Assembly (NCBI GenBank): GCA_011317545.1 | Contig: WUJK01000017.1 | Span: 372,001-436,000, forward strand | DNA length: 64,000 bases | Direction of reading: 5' to 3' | Source of the DNA: Coniella vitis | Lineage: Eukaryota; Ascomycota; Sordariomycetes; Diaporthales; Schizoparmaceae | Shown: piece after piece, positions 33,701 through 44,644 of the stretch | Layout: the number at the start of each line of letters is the position of its first letter | How positions within the stretch are numbered: the first letter of the stretch is position 1 | Notes under the pieces: generated by a model | What the model was told of the DNA's origin: nothing | Seen by the model: the letters and a program-made list of their open reading frames with translations, nothing else | The model's database searches: none | Position numbers and translations under genes: made by a program

Positions 33701-35353
33701 GACATGACGGGCACCAATGGCGAGCTACTTCATTTCCACGGGTACAAGGTCGTGGACTCATCTGTCGCTCTTGCTCCGTTTCAGCTATGGCGGTCTACCA
33801 GTACATTGTACGTGACGATAAGCAGACGAGTGGGAAGATGCCATGAGCCGGGCGCCGCGCTGGAGGACGAAAATGCCTGGCGCAGACTCGATGTTGTTGC
33901 CAGGGGCATGATGCACATCAATCCCAGCGACTTCTTGTCTGAAATGATGACGCTCAGTCCTACAGGCAGTTCGATTCTGAAAAGATGTGCCTCTGCAACC
34001 AGCTTCATGACGTATTTTATGCGCAAATCACTCGGCCTCTTCCTCGCGCCCCTCACAGCACTGCAGTACCCCTCGACTACCTACAGTGGCTACGTCAACA
34101 ACACGATACCAGACAAGTCGTTTGACATTTGGTCCTCGGACCAGGTATGCACAAAGATGCACATGTGGAAGGCCACCCACCCGCCTTCGGATGGCAGGCC
34201 AATCCAAGATCTGTTTATGATTCCCGGCGCAAGTGTGGACCATCAGATCTTTGCCCTGCCGACCATTCCCTACAACGCTATCAACTACTTTACGCGCGCC
34301 GGATACCGTGTCTTTGTCACGGTCCACCGCATAGGCCAGGTCATGATTGCGGAGAATGATTGGACTACATATGATGCGCGCCTCGATATCAAGGCATGCC
34401 TCAAGTCCATACGCGCGCTCAACAAGCACGAGTACAAGAAAGCGCATGGTCTTGACGATGAGCACTTTGCGAAGAGTGGCTGGGAGCCGCCAAAGATTTA
34501 CTGCATCGCGCACTGCATGGGCAGTGTTGCCTTCTCAAGCGGCCTACTAGACGGCACCATCCCCAGCTCGTGGATCAAGGGCATCACCTGCTCCCAAGTC
34601 TTCATGAACCCCATCTGGAACTCGATGAACATGATCAAGGCGAACATGGGCCCCATCCCACTCAACAAGCTATACGGCATGATTGCCGGCAATTGGTTCA
34701 GCTGCTCAACGTCCAAGGACGACAGCCTGGTGCAACGCGGGCTCAACGAACTCCTCCGCTTCGTGCCCGAAGTGCGGCGCGAAATTTGCAATAGCGCAAG
34801 CTGCCACCGAATCAGCCTCACATTTGGCCGGTGCTGGAGCCACCGCAACCTCAATGAGGCAACACACCGGCAAATCGACCGCTTCTTTGGCGGCGTCAAC
34901 ATGCGGCTGCTGGGTCTTCTCATGAAGATGGGTGCCGACGGACATGTCATGATGAATGGCCCGCTGTACGAACGCCTGACGACTCGGGAGAATATTGGGC
35001 GACTCCGCGGCATTCCATTTTTGCTGTTTGTCGGTAGTGAGAATGCGGTACTGAGCCCCGAAGCCACCGAAAAGACGTACGAGGTTCTTTGCGACACCTT
35101 TGGGACGAGGGCTGGTGGGGAAGCGGCAGGCGTTGTAGGTGAAGGACGGCATGAGTCTGGTGTCGAGTACCGGCGGCGGGTTGTGCCTGGGTATGGACAC
35201 CTGGACTGCTGGATGGGTCGAAACGCATGGAAGGATGTGTATCCGTTTGTAAGGGAGGAGGTCGATCGTGTGTGTCATGGGGACAAGTACGTCTTTAAGG
35301 AGCCTGAAGATAAGTTCAAAAGGATGGTGGAGAGAGGGGAGCTTCTTTCGTGA
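30772..35353 (+). CDS. GMC-type (cholesterol oxidase-like) oxidoreductase fused to an alpha/beta hydrolase
   Basis: A 1429-residue two-part enzyme. Exons are 30772-31498, 31564-31680, 31744-32302, 32375-32709 and 32802-35353; all introns are GT-AG and frame is kept. The first 145 residues are low-complexity. The FAD-binding Rossmann motif VVIGSGYGGG is at about 155-164; LGGTSLMNANVFLE and the C-terminal GMC region (HPIGGACMARDG, VMDAAVIPAALGANPFATITAL) follow, closest to cholesterol-oxidase-like members. After a linker domain (about 790-990) comes an alpha/beta hydrolase fold: LFMIPGASVDH, then the nucleophile elbow IAHCMGS with Cys1151 where Ser is usual, LFVGSENAVLSP as the acid region, and His1379 in GYGHLDCW. 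The fusion suggests oxidation of a sterol-like or other hydroxylated lipid followed by hydrolysis, but the substrate is unknown. The start is the first in-frame ATG. Confidence 0.85.
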
Positions 35354-36040
35354 GGGCGCTGATCATGCTTTTCAATGTTTGACTGGTTGTGGATGGACGA
35401 TTGGCATACTTTGGTGTGGTAGCTTTTGTTGTTTCTTTTTTTTTTTTCCATCTTATTGTTTCATTTCTCTTTGGCTAGGGCATTTGTACAAAGGCGCTCA
35501 ATGAGAGGATTTGTGTGAATTATATATTCGAGGACAGGCTGGAGCCGTGAGGCTTTGATGATTTACATTCTGGATATGGAAAAGAACGGGCTTACAAAAG
35601 CGAAAGCTAAAGCGGAGGTTATTATTATGTTGGTGGGAAATGAAAACTCTATGTCCCCGGCGAAAAGTTATACATACGGAAATCGGGCCTCAAATAAAAT
35701 ACAACGGTGCTTCTCGTTTTGTTTTGGAATATTCGTTATTTTGTCGCGATTTACAGTTGCTTTTGTCTGCGCCCGCTGCGGTCTATAACTGCAATTGACA
35801 GGAAGGTTTAGAAGTATGTACAATTTGAGTGTTTGGAATAGAAGACGAGCTTGGCGTTTAGGCTTCCAAAGCATAAAAAAATTGCGGACTGTATCATGGA
35901 ATGTAGAAAAGCCTTTGGTAACTTACACCATCACCAAACCTGCGAGCTGGATTCTGTTTCAAACAATATCCCATCTATATTGTGAGCCGTCTTGTTTCTT
36001 AATCAGATCAATATATACACCCAAGTGCACATCTCTCCCT
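35354..36040. other. Intergenic between convergent genes
   Basis: Facing 3' flanks of the GMC fusion and SPB1. There is a T-rich run near 35433-35448 and AT-rich sequence; nothing looks coding. Confidence 0.6.
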
Positions 36041-38858
36041 CTACTTCTTACTCTTTGCCTTCCTCCGCAATGCTCTCACCTCCTTCTTCATCCTGCTATC
36101 CACCATCTTATACCGACCCTTGACACCAGCCGGCCGTCCCTTACCCTTATTCGCACCCCTCGCAACAACAACCTTAATCGGCGGCCGCTTCGTCTTCTTG
36201 CTCGCCTTGGCCAACAGCTTGGCAATACTGTCTGCCTTTTCCCGTTCCGTCATGCCTTCACTTGCAGCAAGCACGTCACTCTTCTTCTTCAACTTTTCCA
36301 ACCGGTCCGCAGCACGCTGCTTCTTGCGGGCCTTGGCCTCGCGCACCTTCTTGATAGGGCGAGCATTGTAGGCCCGCATTTTCTCCTTGATAGCTTGTGC
36401 AGCCGCCTTGGTGATGGGTTTTTGTTGTTTGTCGTGGCGGGATTCGTCTTCGACGAACCATTCCGGAAGGCCGTCACGGTCGCGGAAGGCATGCTTGTTG
36501 AAGCCGTCGTCGACGAGGTCGTGGGTGGATTTCTTGCCCGTGGCGAGATCGTGAGCCAGCGTCATTGCTTCTGCCGTTATGATGTCGATTTCTGTGTGGG
36601 TGGGGAGGACGTATTGGTTAGTCAAGGAAGAAGATAGGAGGTGGAGGATGGGGTGTATAGAGAAGAAGGGGGGAAGGGAAAGGGGTGAGCGGGAGGGTGG
36701 AGAGTGGAGAGTATGTCTTACCTGGCCTGGTATCCTGCTTCTTGCGCTTCTCTTCTTCCTCCCAGTCGCTCTCGTCCTCCTCGTCCGCGGCTTGTTTGGG
36801 GTTCTTGACAAGTTCGAAGTCTGCATCGTCATCCTCGTCGTCATCGCTGGGCGCATCCACTGCTACGCGTCCATTTTGCTTGGCAGATGCTGCCTTTGAT
36901 GATGTTGCCTTCTTCGTTGACTTGGCCTCTTCGTCGGATGACACCTCGTCGATTTCGTCCACTTCCATGGCGTCCACCACTTCGAGACCATCGGCCTCTT
37001 CTTCCTCTTGCTCCTCTGGCTCATCCAGCAAGCCATCCATGTCTTGGAATACATCCTGGTTGAAGAATGCCCTCGCTCGTTTCGACAGTCCCGAAGCATC
37101 TGCCTGCTCATTATCCAGGTCCGTCAACAACGACTTGCGTGTTATGTCACCCTCTTCACCATCCTCCTCGTCGCTGTCCTCCTCGTCGAGTACACTCTCA
37201 TTGTCGTCGTCGCTGGCAGCCTGCTCATCGGCAGAGACACCCTCCCACTCATCGTCGTCGTGCTCCTTGCGCGCCCTCTTTGCGCGGTATTTTGCGTCTG
37301 TCGCCGACTTGCGTTCCCGGTAGGCATCGTACATACTGTCAAGCTCGCGCTCCAGCCTGTCCTCTTCCTCGTCGCTCTCCTCATCCTCTTCGTCGGCTGC
37401 TACGACCTCCGGTTGTTGCTTCCTGTCGGTGACCTTGACCATTTTACCCTTTGCAATCCGGTTGAGCGTGCCGCCTGCCTTGTCGATGGCCTTGAGCTGG
37501 AACATAGCATCCTCGCCCATGGGGCCCTGCTGTTCCATGCCGATATCCATTGGCGCAGTCATGTTGAGCTGCATTCGGATGATATCCCTCTGTCGTGCCT
37601 CGTTCTCTTTTCTCCGCTCCTTCTTCTTGCGCGAGTCTTGTTTGTCCTTGAGGGCCTGCAACTCGGCCTGGATGCGCATTTCCTCGTCCATGGACTCCAC
37701 TGCTGCCGTCTCCTCGACCGCATCCGCATCGGCCTTGGCCTTGTCGGCTTCGGCCGCCGCTTTCTTTGTAGGGAAACCAAACAGCTCGCGGACGCGCAGA
37801 CGCCATTTGAGCAGAATCTTGAATTCTTTGCGCCCCAGCACCTTCAAGTCCTGGCAGCACCGGCGAATTTCATCGGTCGTCTCAGGCAGCTTGTCGAGGG
37901 CAGCAAGGGCGACGTCGCCGTTTTTAGCCTGGTCAAAGTGCAGCTTGTTGACGCTTCCCAGAATGGCAATGGGGTCGGTCGTCTGGATGAACTCGCTGGC
38001 GGGGATCTCCTTGAACTGCGTCCAGTCGCCTTCTTCGTAACCGTCGCGCTTGCGCTTCTTGATTTCCGGGTTATACACCTTGGCCTCGTTGTTGGGCGTT
38101 GGAGCGGCGAGCTCCTCAAAGACGGCGCGGGGGTCGAGGAATTTGGGGTCGATGCGCTTGGGGGCTTTGAAGCCGCGGCAGACGACAAAGATCTCGGCCG
38201 AGACGTTTCGCGAGGAAGGGGGCTTCGTCGCTTCCACTTTGGTAAAGAGCTGGTTGAACACCCAGAGCAGCGAGTTGTAATCCTTGGAACGGAAGACTTT
38301 GGTGACAAACGTGCCGCCCTCGACGAGGAACTCGGTGGCGAGCTTCATGGACTGCAGGGCGAGTTCGGCCTGGTTGAAGGAATCCTGGACCCAGGCCGTG
38401 CCGACGTTGGGGGCGCCGTCGTGCAGGACGGTGTCGGCCTTCCAGGTCTTGAGGTGCTTGCGGATGGTGGCGCGACATTGCTCGGTGGTGATGTCGCTCT
38501 GGAAGGTGATGACTTTGGGAATGGGCTTGATGGGGGCCAAGTCGACGCCGACGATGAGGCTGTTGACGGGCATGACTTCGGCAGCGACCTGGCACCAAGA
38601 CTATGGCGATGCAAAAGATGGTCTGGTTAGTCTCCCCCAAGGTGGTGTACGAAAGCGAGCCAGCGGCAGCATGGCGAGGGCAATACATACTCCTGGCGCA
38701 GCGCAAAGATCCAGCAGGACCTTGCTCTTTTCGAGGAAGCCATACTTCTTGTTGAGCTGGATGAGCTTGAAGGCGGCACGGGCGCGGTAGCCCTTTTCTT
38801 TGGCGAGTTTGTACCACTTGTCCAGACGGCCCTTGCCGTGCTTCTTTTGGATCGCCAT
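36041..38858 (-). CDS. SPB1: SPB1, nucleolar 2'-O-ribose rRNA methyltransferase
   Basis: An AdoMet-dependent methyltransferase of the RrmJ/FtsJ family acting in the nucleolus on 27S pre-rRNA and needed for 60S subunit assembly. It gives 865 aa from exons 38858-38691, 38600-36722 and 36591-36041. The N terminus begins [20 protein letters not shown]. The AdoMet site [14 protein letters not shown] is rebuilt exactly across intron 1. The K-D-K-E catalytic set is visible: Lys31 in RAAFK, Asp in VLHDGAPN, Lys in GGTFVTKVF and Glu in VSAEIFVV. Very acidic stretches ([11 protein letters not shown] and others, about residues 420-690) precede the Spb1 C-terminal domain, which ends in Lys/Arg-rich sequence ([20 protein letters not shown]). 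Length is close to the yeast protein (841). It is divergently arranged with CDT2 over 830 bp. Confidence 0.96.
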
Positions 38859-39688
38859 GGCGGTGGTGGTGGGTGGTGGCGCCCTCGAAAAGAATGAACG
38901 GAATGAGGGTTCGACGGGGTCAAGAGAAAGAGGGGAGGGAGTGACTTGCGATGGAGAAAGCCCATACAAGGCCGGGTCGAGAAATTTCATGTGCCGATAA
39001 GATAAGAAACTTTTCGAGGGTCGCCAAGGCGTACCTCTGTACCGAATCAGTTACATAGTACATACATCGTAGTACAGAGTGCAGGGGTGGGCGGCCAAAG
39101 TACAGGGGATAACCCTCACTGAGCGCCCACTGCAAGGCAGGACCCGCAGCGCGTGGTTGGGCCCATTAACACGGTACGCGTGCCCTGCAAGCGGAAGGCG
39201 TCGTTGGCGCGTTCGTGATTTAGCAGGCGAGTGAGCCCAAAGGCCAGGCCAGGCTAGCTTGGGCCAATCACATTCGCGCAATCCACCAACCACGCCCAGT
39301 CACTTGCACTCTACCTCAACTTTCCACATGTCATCCACCTTCTCCTTGGTTCTCCGTCTCTGCCAGCCCGACGTACCTGCAACATAATACAATCCAATTG
39401 TCAGATTGTTTGATACCCTCTCACACACTAGTGACAAGGTCGAGTGGCTGTATCTGCGCGTCTGTTCCGTTTCGTGTCGAAAAAAATCCCACTTCTTCTC
39501 CTCGGCCTCTTCTCATCGTCAACGAACCTCGCCATCTCAGCCTCAACCTCAGCCGCCACCCACGATCACGGAGTCATCTACGCAACTACACGCCCCAGCC
39601 GACCTTGTTCACTCCTCGACTTGTACATATTCTCCTTTCCAACCCGCCCATCACACCACCGCGCCTCCCCCCCCCCCCCAGCCAGGCA
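38859..39688. promoter_or_regulatory. Divergent SPB1-CDT2 promoter region
   Basis: This 830-bp region must drive both genes. Visible sites are two abutting GATAA cores (38996-39005), one copy of the dispersed TACATAGTAC (39052-39061), an MCB core ACGCGT (39176-39181), an E2F/MBF-like TTGGCGCG (39204-39211) and a CCAAT near 39264. The C/T-rich stretch from about 39470 is probably the CDT2 leader, ending in a C-run just before its start. Confidence 0.5.
39176..39211. promoter_or_regulatory. MCB core and E2F/MBF-like site upstream of CDT2
   Basis: ACGCGT at 39176-39181 is a perfect MluI cell-cycle box; TTGGCGCG at 39204-39211 resembles E2F/MBF sites. They lie about 480-510 bp from the CDT2 start and 320-350 bp from that of SPB1. 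In fission yeast, cdt2 is expressed periodically at G1/S, where MBF binds MCB boxes, so the pair is a reasonable cis-element candidate. A six-base palindrome can occur by chance. Confidence 0.4.
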
Positions 39689-42223
39689 ATGGCTGGTTTC
39701 GACGGACCAGCAGAACCGCCAGTCCGCTCCAGCCCGCGCCTCCACCATGCTTCGCTGCCCCCCTCTTCTTCTCCAGCCTCTTCTTCTGTCGTTCCGCCGC
39801 TCTCGCCACCCAGACGACACACCAAGCAAAAGAAGCCGCCCTCCATAACGCCCAGGAAGTTCAATGCCTTCTTTGCCCGCCGCTCGACCCGCTCCAGAAC
39901 CGCCTCGGGCTCCGTCGACGAAACCGCGCGCGCCCTCGAAGCCATCACTGGCGCCGCTATCAATGGCCGCCAGCGCGCTGTCAAGGACTCGCCCATCCCA
40001 TTCAAGCAGCCGCTGCACCGATCCACTAGGCCTGCCTTCCGGGATCAGGATGAGAACGACGAGGAGAACCGCCTCGAGACGCCCAGACAGGCCAAGCGCC
40101 GCAAAACAGGCCACCACACTCCGCCCGAGTCCTCGCCTCTCAAGCCGCCCCCGTTGCTGCAGTCCTCCCCATGTGCCCGTACCTCGGAGCGCATAGCTGG
40201 TGCCCGGTCGAACCTCTTGAGCCCCCTCCAGTCTCTACCGCCTAGCAGTCAGGTCACAGACGATATATCGGATTTTGAGTGCGACACTGACGCTGACAAT
40301 GACGACATGGACGGTGTGAAGGTTGGCCATGAGCGTGGTCCACAGAGTGATGAGGAGGATGGAGAGGAAGGCCGAGAACCCCCACGACGCCTCACACAGC
40401 TGCCGCAGCGTGGGATGGCCGCTCACCTTCTGCAACGCCAGCTCGGAACCATGCCACGGCCCGGCCGCTCATTCCTGCCCACGCCATTGTCCGACTGGCG
40501 CTCCGAGACAGCCGGCTTCCACTCGGGCCCCGAGGACATCCACTACACCACCAGCCACGACGGCAATGCCCGCTGTATCCCGTTTTGCGCCGCAGCCTGC
40601 AACACCAACAGCCTTGTTGCCGTAGGAGACGAAGAGGGCCGCGTGAGGCTTCTCGACACCAATCCCTCGGCTTCCTTTGACAAGATCCATTTATGCTTTC
40701 AGTCTCACAACAACGCCATCATCGACCTGGCTTTTTCGTCCGATGACACTCGCCTTGCTACCGCATCAGGTGATCAGACGGGCAAGGTCATTGACATGAT
40801 GACCCAGGTGCCCATCTCCATACTGGGCCAGCATACCGCCTCACTCAAACAGGTTCGCTTCCAACCGGGCCGGGGCGAGGGCCACGTCCTTGCCACATCC
40901 TCTCGCGACGGCAGCATCCAGATCTGGGACCTCCGGTGCCATGGCGGGCCCGTCTCGGACTCCATCACTCTCGAACGCGACGCAGGACTGCGCTACACCA
41001 CTCCCAGGAACATCGCCTCGGGCGCAGCCGTCAACTCCTTTTTCGGCGCCCATGAGGCCATGCCGCGCCACCAGACTCGCTCCGTGGGTCTCAGCTCGAA
41101 TCCCCTCGGCACAACCACCACGGACCACGCCGATGTTGCCTCCAGAGGTGAAGTGCCCGGCCGGCTGAGCGACGTATCCGTCACTGCTATCCACTGGCTG
41201 CCCGCAGGACGTGAGCACTTGCTTTTATCCGCCTGCGAGGCCGACGCGAGCATCAAGCTCTGGGATATCCGCGCCATTCACACCTCCCGATCACACCGCA
41301 CCCCGGTCCCCGTGGGCTACACGGCGCCTCCCACCAGCCACACGAACTGGCGGCATTTTGGCATCTCAAGCCTGTCGCTCTCGACCGACTCCAGCAGACT
41401 GTATGCCCTCTGCAAGGATAACACCGTCTATGCCTACTCCACATCCCACATGGTTGTTGGGCCTCCACCGTCAGAAAGCAGCACCTCGAGCAGTTTTGCA
41501 TCAACAAAGAAACCAAAACATGCTCCCGCAGAGCAACTCCCAGGCCCGCTGTACGGCTTCCGGCACAACAACTTCCACGCTACAAGTTTCTACATCAAGT
41601 CCTCACTACGTCCCTTGCAACACGGGAGAAGCGAGCTCCTGGCCGTCGGTAGCGCAGACGGCAGTCCTGTGCTCTTCCCGACAGACGAGAGGTATTTCCA
41701 GCGTGCCATTGACGCAGGGCGGCTCAATAGTCAGCAGAATAACCCGGATGCTACATTCACCACCACCACCATGGGCCTCAAGACAGCTACAGCCAACGCT
41801 GCTAGCGCAGGCCGCAGTCGCATGGGCGCGCACTCTTACTCTTCCTCCTCTCCCACCGCAGCAGCAGCAGCAGCAGCCGCCGCCGCCGCTCTGCGAAGAC
41901 CCACCCTCGCACGCACGTGCAGTTCCTCCTTTTCTCAGGGTCTGCGCGCGTCCATCCGTGACGACATACCGATTATCCGCACGGTGAACGATGTGACGTA
42001 TGGTGCGCCGCTTGCGCGGGGCCACGGCAAGGAGGTGGGCGCGTTGGCGTGGAGCAGCGAGGGCAGTCTTGTGACAGTCAGCGACGATTATTTGATCAGA
42101 TGCTGGCGGGAGCAGGATGGTGGAGTCAAGGCGCGGGATCTGCGGGTGCGTGGGGAAGGCGAGGGGAGGAGATGGGGCTGTGGATGGGCAGATGTGCAGG
42201 AGGGGTGGGATGATGATGAGTGA
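39689..42223 (+). CDS. CDT2: Cdt2/DTL-like WD40 protein, CRL4 substrate receptor
   Basis: A single-exon gene of 844 aa. Cdt2 family proteins are DCAF receptors of the Cul4-Ddb1 ubiquitin ligase that send Cdt1, Spd1-type inhibitors and other PCNA-bound proteins to the proteasome in S phase and after damage. After about 270 disordered residues rich in Ser/Pro/Arg come WD40 repeats: RCIPFCAAACNTNSLVAVGD with GRVRLLDT, IIDLAFSSDDTRLATASGDQ, VRFQPGRGEGHVLATSSRDG with IQIWDLR, TAIHWLPAGREHLLLSACEA with IKLWDIR, SLSLSTDSSRLYALCKDNTV, and a last one with GALAWSSEGSLVTVSDDYLI. A poly-Ala run (from a GCA/GCC repeat, 41860-41890) interrupts the C-terminal part. The start is the first ATG of the frame, just after a C-run. 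DTL identity rests on motif order and the N-terminal basic tail, not on a search. Confidence 0.83.
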   Translation: MAGFDGPAEPPVRSSPRLHHASLPPSSSPASSSVVPPLSPPRRHTKQKKPPSITPRKFNAFFARRSTRSRTASGSVDETARALEAITGAAINGRQRAVKDSPIPFKQPLHRSTRPAFRDQDENDEENRLETPRQAKRRKTGHHTPPESSPLKPPPLLQSSPCARTSERIAGARSNLLSPLQSLPPSSQVTDDISDFECDTDADNDDMDGVKVGHERGPQSDEEDGEEGREPPRRLTQLPQRGMAAHLLQRQLGTMPRPGRSFLPTPLSDWRSETAGFHSGPEDIHYTTSHDGNARCIPFCAAACNTNSLVAVGDEEGRVRLLDTNPSASFDKIHLCFQSHNNAIIDLAFSSDDTRLATASGDQTGKVIDMMTQVPISILGQHTASLKQVRFQPGRGEGHVLATSSRDGSIQIWDLRCHGGPVSDSITLERDAGLRYTTPRNIASGAAVNSFFGAHEAMPRHQTRSVGLSSNPLGTTTTDHADVASRGEVPGRLSDVSVTAIHWLPAGREHLLLSACEADASIKLWDIRAIHTSRSHRTPVPVGYTAPPTSHTNWRHFGISSLSLSTDSSRLYALCKDNTVYAYSTSHMVVGPPPSESSTSSSFASTKKPKHAPAEQLPGPLYGFRHNNFHATSFYIKSSLRPLQHGRSELLAVGSADGSPVLFPTDERYFQRAIDAGRLNSQQNNPDATFTTTTMGLKTATANAASAGRSRMGAHSYSSSSPTAAAAAAAAAAALRRPTLARTCSSSFSQGLRASIRDDIPIIRTVNDVTYGAPLARGHGKEVGALAWSSEGSLVTVSDDYLIRCWREQDGGVKARDLRVRGEGEGRRWGCGWADVQEGWDDDE

Positions 42224-42235
42224 TGCATGTGGATG

Positions 42236-42238
<3 letters not shown>

Positions 42239-42284
<46 letters not shown>
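42239..42284. repeat. (TG)23 microsatellite
   Basis: An uninterrupted TG dinucleotide array 15 bp after the CDT2 stop codon, so it falls within the CDT2 3' UTR. Confidence 0.95.
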
Positions 42285-42288
<4 letters not shown>

Positions 42289-43496
42289 GTTTATATCGAA
42301 TGGTGTACGGAACTGGCCAGTTAGTAGGCTGGCTGTCTTGGCTGATGAATAGCTTGATATGGAATGGATGAAGGGAAGCTGATGGATGCTACAGAGGGAG
42401 AGAAAAAGACAAAAAGCGCAGTCAGTCAGTGTCTTGCTACTCATATGGGCTGGGCTGGGCTGCGTGTTTCATTGCGGACGATATTGTCATTTTGTTGGTG
42501 TTGGCATTTGGCAAGGGCATTTGCATTTGCATTCTGCATCGTCGGCATCATTTTGCATTGGCATTCACAAGGGAGGGGCACAACACACATATATATATAT
42601 ACATACATACACATTGGGAAGGGAGTGGCTGTGTTTTTTATTGTCTAGGAAACGGCACTCGAGTAGCATTCAGAAGTTTACGATAATGGATAGCGGCAAA
42701 TGAGCTACTCGCTTGCTTACGGATTGTACGTACCCACGGACTGACTCGAGTACGGTGCACTGTGAAATGCTCGAGTATATAAGATGTCGGGGAGAAAAAA
42801 GGGAGGAAGGATATACATAGTAAAAGCAAGAGACACACATGGTACGTATTGATCAAAGGGCAGAAATTGAGAGATATATATCATATACTCATCCACACAC
42901 GATGTATTTCCCTGCTGGCCAACATTCTAGTGAAATGACAAAAGCGTTTTCTACTACGTTCCAATCAACTGTTGGTGGAATGAATGAATGCTTCGGGCCT
43001 CTGGCAAAACCAAGAGAGAAGAGATATTTCATCCGATATCAGATATATCCGCCAACCAGCGGTATGCCTAAGGCAGATGCTGTTCATGCTTGCCTTTGTC
43101 TACTTGAAATACTTGATTCTTTAGCTTTTCCAACAGTGTGTATTTAATTTTTATTAATCCATTTTCGTTCTTCTGCCCACCCTCCCCCCCCCACCCCTCC
43201 TTTCTCTTCTCTTCCCCCTCCCCCCAAAACGGTGATGAATAGCTCAGTGGTTCTCCTTTCTCTTTCATGAGAGATAGATATGCCCGTTCCCCAATTCTCC
43301 CCCTCCAAATCGATCAATCGGTGGACTTGCTTTCAAAAGAGGATATTGGGGGGGGGGGAAGCGTTCTTGGCTGCTAATTAATTATCCCGGATCCTTTTTT
43401 ATTTTTATTCTTCCCATCACGACTTACATTCTGGTTCTTCCGCAGCTTGGTCAGCTTTTTTTTCATATACAGAAACAAGAACAAAAGAAGACAGAC

Positions 43497-43497
<1 letters not shown>

Positions 43498-43554
<57 letters not shown>
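43498..43554. repeat. 57-nt poly-A homopolymer
   Basis: An uninterrupted run of about 57 A, followed by GAGACATATACT. No processed gene body precedes it and no flanking target-site duplication is obvious. The length may be affected by sequencing error. Confidence 0.9.
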
Positions 43555-43557
<3 letters not shown>

Positions 43558-44644
43558 ACATATACTATATATAGACTATCAAGAGACTCTGTCTATACTT
43601 GTCATGTAGCATCCCGTCTATCCGTCCATCCATCTACTCTCTCACCCTGAATTGATCAATCACTTTACCACTTTACACATGTATGTATTATATATCATGT
43701 ACATTACATGTGCATACCATGAGCATATACATATGCACATGCACACACACACACACATATTCCAGCTCCCTATTCTCTTCTTCTTTGGTTTTCTTCCTTT
43801 CCCATATATACTGCATTGTCTCAAGAAAAAGAAAAAAATAAATGCACATGCACATGCACATGTATGACAAGATATATGCATCATCATGACGACGTCCCCA
43901 AACAAAGAGATAAAACAGGAAGCGGAGAGGAAAGAAAACCAAATGAAAGAAAGCAACCAACGAGCATCTTCAAAAGATAACATAGTATACCATAACCAAT
44001 AAAGAGGACAAAATGTTTTCCATGGTAAAAACGAGTTCTAGCTGTACTATATATATATATATACAGTAGCATAAGCAAGGCCTTGTATAGGTAATGAATG
44101 GTAAAGCCATAATGAAGTAAAATCAGCTTATGACCGAACTTTTCTCTTTGTTCATATTATTTATTCAGATCATCATACTTTCCTTTGTAGAAAAATGTAG
44201 ACTTTTCTTCTTCCCATGTTCTCTCCTCCGCTCTCAAGCAGACAAGTAAGTTGACTTGTCAAATAAGGATTATCGTATTCCTCCACACCAACACAAAACT
44301 GTACGATGCAAAAAGTGGCCGCAACAGAGATGCACACCAAGAAGAGATGAAGTGTTATCAAGCGTGAGAATGACTATACACTGCCACTAGGGTATCCACA
44401 AAGAAGATGTTTCTCCTTGATCATAGCGCTTCTCAAATCTTCACCATCCCAACTCCAAGATGATATCCTTCCCTCACCTAAACGCCAGGCTCTTGTGTGC
44501 ATACATACAACCCAAAAGAAGAAAGAAGAAAAAGAGTAAGGACAAATATTCAGGGGTTAAAGGAAAGGAGAAAGGCGATCGCTAGTCAGCCTATTTTGTA
44601 GAATGAACACTAGGGAATCGAAAAAGCCACCGACTCCCACCAGG

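Larger units (their letters stand above)
42224..44644. other. Repeat-studded intergenic region between convergent genes
   Basis: No gene is supported. It holds (TG)23 at 42239-42284, AT-dinucleotide runs near 42588-42602, C-runs near 43180, G-run 43352-43359, a 57-nt poly-A tract (43498-43554), short CA runs near 43742-43758 and an AT run near 44048-44061. The overall impression is 3' flank plus simple-sequence expansion. Confidence 0.65.

Noticed and set aside
25988..35353. Secondary-metabolite cluster around the SDR, the GMC fusion and the 2OG oxygenase
   Set aside because: No polyketide, peptide or terpene synthase and no cluster regulator is present; gaps are large and the neighbours are housekeeping genes.
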